A stretch of DNA of 64,000 bases from Chryseobacterium sp. JV274 (GTDB taxonomy: Bacteria > Bacteroidota > Bacteroidia > Flavobacteriales > Weeksellaceae), in contig NZ_LR824569.1 of assembly GCF_903969135.1 (NCBI RefSeq), positions 1,116,001-1,180,000 of the forward strand, in the 5' to 3' direction. A program made the position numbers and the translations under genes. Below, piece after piece: positions 35,149-42,865 of this stretch. Position 1 is the stretch's first letter. Every line of letters begins with the position of its first letter. Below the pieces are notes generated by a model. That model had not been told where the DNA came from. It worked only from the letters and a program-made list of their open reading frames with translations, and ran no database searches.

Positions 35149-38100
35149 TTAGAAAGTTAAATTAAGACCAAGAACATAGCTTCTTGAACGGGGATACGTA
35201 GAACTGTCGTACCCAGGTGTGACAGTCACCCCGCTTGCCGCAGAAACTTCAGGGTCATAACCTGAATAACCTGTAATCGTCGCCAAATTATTAACGGTAA
35301 AATAGATACGGGCATGGGACAACATCACTTTATTCAAAAATTCTTTAGGAAAAGAATATCCTAGTGTTACCTGGGCAATTCTCAGATAAGAACCGTTTTC
35401 TACATAGTATGATGATGGATAGGCAATATTTGAAGTGTTTGTATTGCTTAAGCTCCAAAGGCTTGAATCTTCGTTTGGATTCAGTTCTTTTAATCTTACT
35501 AAATTGGTTGTTGCCTGCCCCGTATTAGGATCAATCAAATGGTAATAATTGTTTCCGAATTCTGAAGGAACATTCTGGAACATTGCATATGGGCTTAAAC
35601 TTTGTTTAGTCGCATTATAAATATCATTCCCGACGCTAAATTTCATAAATACAGCCAGGTCAAAACCTTTGTAAGAGAAATTATTACTGATTCCCCCGAT
35701 AAAGTCCGGAGTACCGTTACCGATCTTCTGCATTTTTCTTGTAAACTGATCTCCTGCTTCATTATCAGCAGCAAATTTCATATCGCCCGGTTTAGGGGTT
35801 CCGGTTGCAGGTTTTACAACACCCGGCTTTAAGGTTAAAGATCCGTCCGGGTTTTGGGTAAAATCGTCCGTAGTATAAACTCCCTGATAAACATACCCGT
35901 ACATATCGCCCAGCTCTTCTCCTACCGTTGCATAGTAGGTCACCATTCCTGTTCTGCTGCCTCCAACACTAAACTGTCTGTCCTGTCTTCCGTCTTCAAG
36001 GGAAAGAACTTTAGATTTATTGAAAGAAATATTAAAATCTGTAGTCCATCTGAAGTTTTCTGATTTTAAATTCACCGTATTTAATGTGAATTCCATCCCT
36101 CTGTTTCTCATAGAACCGATATTCTGATATTGTCTTGAATATCCTGAAGAAACGGGAAGTACACTTTCAAGCAGCATTTTGCTTACATTATTATTGTACC
36201 ATTCGGAAGTCAGTTTAATTCTGTTATTAAAAAAAGCGAGATCTACCCCAATATTGGTCGTTCTCAGTTCTTCCCACTGAAGGTCTCTGTTTCCCCAGTT
36301 TGTACTGGTAACGTATGCCGGATATCCCTGAGTATTATTTATTGGATAATCTGTAAGTAAGACATTGGTTCTCCATAGGTTATTAGCGACCCCATTATTA
36401 CCGGTTACCCCATATTCAATTCTTAATTTAAAATCATTAACAATTTTATCGATCTTATGCCCCTGCCAGAAATTTTCCTGGGAAACACGCCATGCACCCG
36501 CTACAGATGGAAAATATCCCCAGCGGGAACCTTCTGCAAATTTTGAAGAACCATCCGCACGTATTGTTCCTGTAATTAAATAACGATTATCATAATTATA
36601 ATTCACACGGGCAAAATAGGAAAGTAAGCTCATGCTCGATCTGTCGGTGTTTTTATCTGCCACCGTTGCGTTGGCAATATCATCCAGTCCGAAATTAGGA
36701 TATGGAAATTTGGTAAGCTTCATGCTGCTTCCTTCGGATTCTTCATACCAGATTTCGTTCCCGATTAAAGCATTTACTTTGTGTTTTTCACCAAAAGTTT
36801 TATTATAATTTAAAGTATTGGTGATCTGATAACGGAGTGTTTCTGCATTGGCGATACTTCCGTTGATTCCTGTATTGATAGGATCTGTAAGAAACGCACG
36901 GGAATTTCTGTCTGAAAATGATGTTGATTTGCTGTTTGTCCAGCTATATTGTCCGGCAGTTCTCCATGTGAAGTTTTTCAGGAAGTCAAATTCTACACCT
37001 GCATTGGCTAAGAATGTTCTGGTACGCTTGTTTGAAGTTGAAGCCTGGGTTTCTATGTACGGATTTTCTGTATCAAAACCAGAATCCAAAGCTGAAAAAT
37101 CCGGGAAAGTCTGAGTATTGAACAAACGGTCCTGAGTAAATAATGTACCTCCGGTAATAGGCTGGAGAAGAATTTTTTTCATTCCTGAATAAGCCCCTCC
37201 ACCGTTTACAGAATTGTTTGTAAACATGGTATTGAAATCTACTCTTACTCCTTTATACAATTCTGAATTGATATTGGCACGTAACGAATTTCTTGTCTCG
37301 CTGTAGTTTTGAAGCAATCCATCCTGTTTATTGTAATTATAACTGATGAATGCCTGTGTTTTATCATTTCCTACAGAAACATTTACATTGTGGTTTTGAG
37401 TTAACCCTGTTCCTCCCAGCATTTTTTCCTGCCAGTCTAATGCGGAAGCCGATCCGTAGCGATTGGCAATTCTCTGATAGGCTTCAGAATAAAATCCCGG
37501 TGAATCAGTCCCCAGATTATTATCAAAAACATTACTCCATGCTGATGGTTTGGACTGAAGAACTCCCAATTCGTACTGATACTTTACATATTGTTCCACA
37601 TTGGAGAGCATATCCAATTTCTTTGAAAGCATATCAAATGACATGAAAGTATTGTAGGTGATAATCGTTTTTCCTTTTTTCCCGCTTTTAGTTTTAATAA
37701 CAATAATACCATTGGAACCACGGGCTCCGTAAATGGCAATAGCAGAAGCTCCTTTCAGTACATCGATACTTTCAATATCATTAGGATTTATCACATTCAA
37801 AGCATTATCCAATTGGAAACCGTCTACAATATACAGCGGATCGGAACTTTGAGTTATGGAAGAACCACCCCTGATCGTAACGTTTGCATTGGCTCCCGGA
37901 GCACCGCCTGCTGTCACAATATTCAGACCTGATGCTCTTCCCTGTAGCGCCTGTAAAGCATTCATTGCCGGTGTAGCTGCCAAATCTTTTGCGGAAACTG
38001 AAGAAACAGATCCTGTTAAGTCTGACTTCTTAACTTTACCATAACCGATAACAACTACTTCCTCAATATCTTTTGTGTTTTTCACAGAATCATTTACCGC

Positions 38101-38187
38101 CTTTTGCCCCCAGACAAAACTTGTTGAAAGCATAAATGCCGGAAAGACGATTCGCTTTATATTTTTATGTTTAACTATTAAAGACAT
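35149..38187 (-). CDS. SusC/RagA-family TonB-dependent outer-membrane transporter
   Basis: A 1012-residue TonB-dependent receptor with signal peptide (ending SFVWGQ). A TonB-box-like region DIEEVVVIGYGKVKKSDLTG is at about residues 40-60. The plug domain follows with ALQGRASGLNIV, VTIRGGSSI, DPLYIVDGFQLDN and GARGSNGIIVIKTKSG. The barrel ends in SYVLGLNLTF, with the expected terminal Phe. It imports glycans larger than porins allow, with SusD. It lacks the N-terminal carboxypeptidase-regulatory-like domain that many SusC proteins have, since the TonB-box region starts right after the signal. It leads the susCD pair. Confidence 0.96.
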   Translation of the reverse strand: MSLIVKHKNIKRIVFPAFMLSTSFVWGQKAVNDSVKNTKDIEEVVVIGYGKVKKSDLTGSVSSVSAKDLAATPAMNALQALQGRASGLNIVTAGGAPGANANVTIRGGSSITQSSDPLYIVDGFQLDNALNVINPNDIESIDVLKGASAIAIYGARGSNGIIVIKTKSGKKGKTIITYNTFMSFDMLSKKLDMLSNVEQYVKYQYELGVLQSKPSAWSNVFDNNLGTDSPGFYSEAYQRIANRYGSASALDWQEKMLGGTGLTQNHNVNVSVGNDKTQAFISYNYNKQDGLLQNYSETRNSLRANINSELYKGVRVDFNTMFTNNSVNGGGAYSGMKKILLQPITGGTLFTQDRLFNTQTFPDFSALDSGFDTENPYIETQASTSNKRTRTFLANAGVEFDFLKNFTWRTAGQYSWTNSKSTSFSDRNSRAFLTDPINTGINGSIANAETLRYQITNTLNYNKTFGEKHKVNALIGNEIWYEESEGSSMKLTKFPYPNFGLDDIANATVADKNTDRSSMSLLSYFARVNYNYDNRYLITGTIRADGSSKFAEGSRWGYFPSVAGAWRVSQENFWQGHKIDKIVNDFKLRIEYGVTGNNGVANNLWRTNVLLTDYPINNTQGYPAYVTSTNWGNRDLQWEELRTTNIGVDLAFFNNRIKLTSEWYNNNVSKMLLESVLPVSSGYSRQYQNIGSMRNRGMEFTLNTVNLKSENFRWTTDFNISFNKSKVLSLEDGRQDRQFSVGGSRTGMVTYYATVGEELGDMYGYVYQGVYTTDDFTQNPDGSLTLKPGVVKPATGTPKPGDMKFAADNEAGDQFTRKMQKIGNGTPDFIGGISNNFSYKGFDLAVFMKFSVGNDIYNATKQSLSPYAMFQNVPSEFGNNYYHLIDPNTGQATTNLVRLKELNPNEDSSLWSLSNTNTSNIAYPSSYYVENGSYLRIAQVTLGYSFPKEFLNKVMLSHARIYFTVNNLATITGYSGYDPEVSAASGVTVTPGYDSSTYPRSRSYVLGLNLTF

Positions 38188-38426
38188 ATCTTAATTTTTA
38201 TGTTACCAAAATACACCGTTACAAAAACCCGGGCATCCTGCAATATCCTGTATTGAAATATTCATAATTCACCATTATCAACCATAATATTTAAGTTATA
38301 TTGTAAAATAAACAACAAAACAATTGTAAATCATCAACTATTTAACAAAATACTTAACTAAACCGTGAATTAAAAACTCCTTTTTTAATGAACACTTCCT
38401 TTTACAGTTAAATTACTTTTAATAAA

Positions 38427-38450
38427 AAGACACTGATTTTTTTCAGTGCC
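38427..38450 (-). terminator. Terminator of rhaT
   Basis: On the minus strand GGCACTGA pairs with TCAGTGTC (one mismatch) around an A/T loop and is followed by TTTTTATT. It lies about 75 bases after the rhaT stop. Confidence 0.7.
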
Positions 38451-38484
38451 TTTAAAAGAGCTAAAATTATAACTCTGAAACTAT

Positions 38485-38507
38485 ATGAATGAATGAATGA
38501 ATGAATG
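38485..38507. repeat. ATGA tetranucleotide repeat, 5.75 copies
   Basis: Five ATGA units plus ATG in a row, about 20 bases downstream of the rhaT stop codon on the minus strand. Confidence 0.9.
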
Positions 38508-38525
38508 TAAAATCGTACATGAAGT

Positions 38526-39614
38526 TTATCGTAAAGAGTTTCCGTATCCTACAATCAAAATAGAGATAAACATTACGATCATTCCGACAGAAATGGTTAT
38601 AATCGTTTTTTTGGAAACTCCTTTCCATTCTTTGATAATAATACCCCATAAATTAGCAATGAAAATGATAAAGGCCATGTGCAAAATCCATGAGCTGGCA
38701 CCATTTCCCATTTTACTTTCGCCCATACCGTAAAAGAAGAACTGTAAAAACCACATGGTTCCGGCAAGTGCACAGAAAATCAGGTTGCGTACAACCGGTA
38801 CGTTTCTTTTAGTATAATCAGTATAGGATTTATTTTTAACGGCTAAATACAAACACCCAATCAGATTGACTGCCATACCGCCCCAAAGTACAACAACGTA
38901 GGTTACATTATTTTGAAATAGGAATTCTCCCTGATCCGGATGAGCTATTTTCCAGGCTTCATTGGCTGCAATTGCCATTGGTTTTCCGGCTTCAAGCCCG
39001 AAGTTGAAGCATGCGCTTAAAACCCCGGATATGATCGAAACAATTAATCCCAGTCCGAATTTATATTCCGTTTTTACTTCTACCCCGTGAGGATCTATTG
39101 AATCGGTTTGTAATTCTTTTTCTTTCATCATTCCTGCTTTTCCGCTGATGATAATTCCGATAACACAAACCAGAAGTCCCAGTAAAACAAACTGTCCCCA
39201 TCGGCTGGAAAACAGCAAACCGATATTGTCTTTTCCTGTTTGCGGAGAAAATTCATAATAAATAGAAGGAACGAGCGAGCCAAATACCATACAAAGCCCC
39301 AAAATAATGCTGCTTCCGAGCGCTACGCCCAGATATCTAACGCCCAAACCATAAGTAAAACCACCAATTCCCCACAAAGCCCCAAACAAAAATGTCAGTC
39401 CCAATATGGAAGACCTTTCATTCTGAATGATTTCCCAAAAACCAGGAATGGTAAGAAATGCCGCAAGCGGCGGAACAATGATCCAGGAAAAAGCTCCTCC
39501 TATTAACCAGTAGGTTTCCCAGGACCAGCCTTTTACTTTTTTATAGGGTAAGTAAAAGCTCCCTGAAGAAAAACCTCCTAAGAAGTGAAAAAAAACTCCT
39601 AATAATGCATTCAT
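38526..39614 (-). CDS. rhaT: L-rhamnose/proton symporter RhaT
   Basis: A 362-residue inner-membrane transporter of the DMT superfamily with about ten membrane segments. GGFSSGSFYLPYKKVKGWSWE at the N-terminus, then GLTFLFGALWGIGGFTYGLG, VRYLGVALGSSIILGL and the middle ISGVLSACFNFGLEAGKPMA are characteristic of RhaT. Imports L-rhamnose for the rhamnose pathway to the left. A LacI-type operator lies 38 bases before its start, so its control may follow pectin or xylose signals as well as rhamnose. Confidence 0.95.
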   Translation of the reverse strand: MNALLGVFFHFLGGFSSGSFYLPYKKVKGWSWETYWLIGGAFSWIIVPPLAAFLTIPGFWEIIQNERSSILGLTFLFGALWGIGGFTYGLGVRYLGVALGSSIILGLCMVFGSLVPSIYYEFSPQTGKDNIGLLFSSRWGQFVLLGLLVCVIGIIISGKAGMMKEKELQTDSIDPHGVEVKTEYKFGLGLIVSIISGVLSACFNFGLEAGKPMAIAANEAWKIAHPDQGEFLFQNNVTYVVVLWGGMAVNLIGCLYLAVKNKSYTDYTKRNVPVVRNLIFCALAGTMWFLQFFFYGMGESKMGNGASSWILHMAFIIFIANLWGIIIKEWKGVSKKTIITISVGMIVMFISILIVGYGNSLR

Positions 39615-39651
39615 AATTTATCTTATGGATTGAATTTGAAAATTAATACTA

Positions 39652-39665
39652 TGAAATCGATTGCG
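39652..39665. promoter_or_regulatory. LacI-type operator before rhaT
   Basis: TGAAATCGATTGCG with the shared ATCGATTGC core, 38 bases upstream of the rhaT start on the minus strand. Confidence 0.6.
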
Positions 39666-39723
39666 CATCTTGTAGTGTCATGTTAATATTAATTCAATGA
39701 ATGTTAACAATTTTGAATATTGG

Positions 39724-40887
39724 TTATTTTAATTGATACACTTCACTGGCAGCAAGTAACAGACAGCCTAAACCATAATCTTCAAAATCAGGCTGTTTGT
39801 CAATAGCAAGCGGCTGACCGTCTTTAGGTTCTTTTCCTGTTCCCTGAACCCAGCCCAAAAATCCATTCGGCTGAACAGAATCTTTTACAATCGCACTCCA
39901 GGCTTTTACAACAACTGGTAAATATGTCTTTTTATCAATCAATCCTTTATTAATTCCATATGCCATTCCATACACAAACAGAGCTGTGCCCGTCATTTCT
40001 TTACCTCCGAAATTGCCAGGATCATGCAGGCTTGCATTCCAAAAGCCATCTTCCCTCTGAATAGATAACAAAGCTGATAACAGGTCTTTGTAATCCTGTA
40101 AATATTCCTGATAATGCGGGTCAGATTCCGGGGTATCATCCAGCGTCCGGGCCAGAGCTGCAACTACCCAGCCGTTTCCGCGGCTCCAGTAGCAATCTTC
40201 ACCGTTGGGTTCTGTGTAAGGGGGAACGAAGCTTTTATCCCGCCACCAAAGTTTGTCTTTTGGGTTGTATAAACCATTTCCTCCATGCTTATATTTCGTA
40301 AAGGCATACATCTCATAATTTTTATCAAAATATTTTTGTTCGCCTGTAATTCTGCCCAGCTTTGTAAAAATCGGCATTCCCATTTGAAGCGCATCAATCC
40401 ACCACCAGTCATCTGATTTTTTAGAGGCAATCATACTGTCCATAGAGGCTTTCACAAATTTTATTCTCTCCGGATTTTTTTTGCCATCCATTTCATAAAG
40501 ATCCAGATACGTTTGTCCGCAAGCCTGATTATCCGCATTACGGGTGTAGGTATCACGCATCATATCCCAGTTGTGTTTTTGAGACCAATCGACAGCGTAA
40601 TCGTAATACTCTTTTTTAGGGTCTATTTTATACAGAGCCATCAGTCCTTCATAGTAAACGGCCCTCGTCCACAGATTGCTTGGCCAGACTTTTTTTCCGA
40701 CAATTTCCTTTCCCGCATCCGGCCATTTGTTCATGAAATATTGATTTGCCCTTCGTGAAACGTCCAAAACTTCTTTTTTATCCGGAAGATTAATGTTCTT
40801 TTCCGCCGTTTGTTTCTGAACTGAGCAGGAATATAAAACTCCGAACATCAACGCAGAAAAAGTGACTCTCATTAGTACTTTCTTCAT
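39724..40887 (-). CDS. GH105 unsaturated rhamnogalacturonyl hydrolase (YteR/YesR-like)
   Basis: About 387 residues; an (alpha/alpha)6-barrel enzyme of the GH88/GH105 group. The lipoprotein signal MKKVLMRVTFSALMFGVLYSC fixes the start at 40887; the frame extends 27 more residues upstream that look untranslated. LYKIDPKKEYYDYAVDWSQKHNWD, DNQACGQTYLDLYEM, DSMIASKKSDDWWWIDALQMGMP and EDCYWSRGNGWVVAALAR carry the family's acidic and Trp residues. It removes the 4,5-unsaturated galacturonic acid left at the non-reducing end by rhamnogalacturonan lyase, the enzyme encoded just upstream (28 bases). Confidence 0.93.
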   Translation of the reverse strand: MKKVLMRVTFSALMFGVLYSCSVQKQTAEKNINLPDKKEVLDVSRRANQYFMNKWPDAGKEIVGKKVWPSNLWTRAVYYEGLMALYKIDPKKEYYDYAVDWSQKHNWDMMRDTYTRNADNQACGQTYLDLYEMDGKKNPERIKFVKASMDSMIASKKSDDWWWIDALQMGMPIFTKLGRITGEQKYFDKNYEMYAFTKYKHGGNGLYNPKDKLWWRDKSFVPPYTEPNGEDCYWSRGNGWVVAALARTLDDTPESDPHYQEYLQDYKDLLSALLSIQREDGFWNASLHDPGNFGGKEMTGTALFVYGMAYGINKGLIDKKTYLPVVVKAWSAIVKDSVQPNGFLGWVQGTGKEPKDGQPLAIDKQPDFEDYGLGCLLLAASEVYQLK

Positions 40888-40915
40888 AATTATATTATTT
40901 TTTATTTTAGAAAAT

Positions 40916-42790
40916 TTAAGGTTTAACCGTATAAATATTTGGCGAAGGAACTTTTGAAACAGATTCATCCAAATAATAATCAGTATGGGGAGGCTGGTTG
41001 TAGCCTACATTTTGCCAAACAATGCTCAACCGATATTGCGGATTATGCATCATCGTATACAAACGGTGCTTCGTAGGAATGGTAGAGCTGAAAATCCGGA
41101 GCTCCTGGTTATCTGAAGTTCTGTAAATCAATTCTTCCCGCCAGTCTCCAAATAAATCAGCAACCAGAGAAGGATTTTTCTTGGTCCCGTTGTTGGATTC
41201 GCACTGAAAATCTTTAGCATCAAAAATTAGATTGGACTTTTCTTTCTTCCAGCCCCATTTTGATACAGAAGTTCCGTCTAAAATTTCGCTTAAAAAATCT
41301 CCATCCCAATAAATTCCCATATTACAGGCAGGATTTTTATCACTTATTTTTCTTCCTTTAGTATCGTAAATGCCTTTTACACCAGCTCCCGCCGCCCAAG
41401 ATTCTGAACCTTGATAACGGGGATCGATATTTAAAGACAGTCCTCTTCCCGGTCCCTGAAATTTGCCCTGTTTACTATAAATCAAAGAAGGTAATTTCCA
41501 TAAAACTTTACCTGTTGCGCCGGTTCTGAAATGGGCGCCCGCATCATCAAATCTTTCCTGAATATCGAAAATTTCCAATCCGGGAGAAGAAGGATCCAGA
41601 TCACCCACGTGCAACGCATCACCGTGGCCAAAGCCCGTGCTGTTCAAGACTTTTCCATTATCATCAACCGTCATTGCACCAAAGATAATTTCATCTTTTC
41701 CATCATTATCAACGTCGGCAATGCTCAGGTTATGATTTCCCTGACCCCGGTATTTTTTATTTTCTTCCGAACTTTCCGTATCGAACAGCCATCTCAAACT
41801 GAGCTTTTTATCTTTATAATCCCAGGCTGCGATCGTCGTTCGGGTATAATAACCTCTCGACATAATGATGCTGGGCCTTTTGCCGTCCAGATAAGCAACT
41901 GCACCCAAAAACCGGTCAATACGGTTTCCTTTTGCATCGCCCCAAGTCTCGGTCATTTGTTCAGGAGTTGGATTTAAACTGCCTGCAAATCTGGGAACTT
42001 CATAATGAACTGTATTAATCTCCTCACCTGTTTCACCATTAAAAACAGTCAAATATTCAGGTCCGGAAAGAATAAATCCGTTCTCATTGCGATAATTTTT
42101 TGCAGGGTCTCCGATGAATCTTCCTTTACCATCCCTGCTTCCATCTGCCGTCTTCATGACGACTTCTGCTTTGCCGTCCTGGTCTAAATCGTACACTAAA
42201 AACTGGGTGTAATGCGCCCCTTCCCTGATATTTTTTCCCAAGTTAATTTCCCACAACAACTTTCCGTTCAATTTATAAGCCTGAATAATGGGCTCATCTG
42301 TAAAACCTTTCTGACTGTTGTCTCTGGATTGCCCTGCCTGATGAAGGATAATTTCATACTCACCATCTCCGTCCAGATCGGCCACAGAAGCATCATTTGG
42401 CGTATATCCGGCCGGAGTTTTTAAAGGAATTGAAAAATAGGGTTTTTGATTAGCAGCATATTTCGCAGAATCCTGATCAATCTCCTGATTCTGGGTATTG
42501 GATCTTACGAAATAAGTGTAATTCTTTGTTTTATCCACCGTTGTATCTAAAAAACTGGTTTCATTAAGCAATGGTTTTTCGTTCAGTTTTTTGCTTTTGC
42601 TCTTTTCAATACGATATAAATCAAACTGAATATTCTGAGGTTCTGTACCCAGTAAACGCCAACTTACAAAAACCCCCGATTCTGAAGGTACTGCAACAAT
42701 TCCTCTTTTTAAATACTCCATTTGCCTTTGCGCTGAAAAGAGATGTGAAAAAAGAATGATCACTACAATAAAGTTATATTTTATATTCAT
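40916..42790 (-). CDS. Rhamnogalacturonan endolyase, PL11 (YesW/YesX-like)
   Basis: A 624-residue secreted enzyme (signal peptide ending LFSAQ). It begins with a fibronectin-like domain (RGIVAVPSESGVFVSWRLLGT), then an eight-bladed propeller with repeated calcium-binding Asp motifs: ASVADLDGDGEYEIILHQ, VYDLDQDGKAEVVMKTADG, LSIADVDNDGKDEIIFGA and VADLFGDWREELIYR. These are typical of PL11. It cleaves the galacturonic acid-rhamnose backbone of rhamnogalacturonan I by beta-elimination. A LacI-type box lies 27 bases upstream. Confidence 0.96.
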   Translation of the reverse strand: MNIKYNFIVVIILFSHLFSAQRQMEYLKRGIVAVPSESGVFVSWRLLGTEPQNIQFDLYRIEKSKSKKLNEKPLLNETSFLDTTVDKTKNYTYFVRSNTQNQEIDQDSAKYAANQKPYFSIPLKTPAGYTPNDASVADLDGDGEYEIILHQAGQSRDNSQKGFTDEPIIQAYKLNGKLLWEINLGKNIREGAHYTQFLVYDLDQDGKAEVVMKTADGSRDGKGRFIGDPAKNYRNENGFILSGPEYLTVFNGETGEEINTVHYEVPRFAGSLNPTPEQMTETWGDAKGNRIDRFLGAVAYLDGKRPSIIMSRGYYTRTTIAAWDYKDKKLSLRWLFDTESSEENKKYRGQGNHNLSIADVDNDGKDEIIFGAMTVDDNGKVLNSTGFGHGDALHVGDLDPSSPGLEIFDIQERFDDAGAHFRTGATGKVLWKLPSLIYSKQGKFQGPGRGLSLNIDPRYQGSESWAAGAGVKGIYDTKGRKISDKNPACNMGIYWDGDFLSEILDGTSVSKWGWKKEKSNLIFDAKDFQCESNNGTKKNPSLVADLFGDWREELIYRTSDNQELRIFSSTIPTKHRLYTMMHNPQYRLSIVWQNVGYNQPPHTDYYLDESVSKVPSPNIYTVKP

Positions 42791-42816
42791 AATTTTGAAC
42801 TATTAAATTAACATAA

Positions 42817-42830
42817 TTCAATCGATTGCG
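42817..42830. promoter_or_regulatory. LacI-type operator before the rhamnogalacturonan lyase
   Basis: TTCAATCGATTGCG in the 75-base gap before the PL11 gene, with the CAATCGATTG core intact. Confidence 0.65.
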
Positions 42831-42865
42831 CAATTTATTTTGATATATTTTACCTTATTTTAATT

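Larger units (their letters stand above)
38188..38525. other. 338-base intergenic region between rhaT and susC
   Basis: No gene. Contains the susC promoter region (right of 38188), a terminator for rhaT (38427-38450) and a tetranucleotide repeat (38485-38507). I saw no clear LacI box or GTATAC core here. Confidence 0.5.

Noticed and set aside
38497..38733. Frame starting inside the ATGA repeat
   Set aside because: Its start comes from the tetranucleotide repeat and it runs antisense through rhaT.
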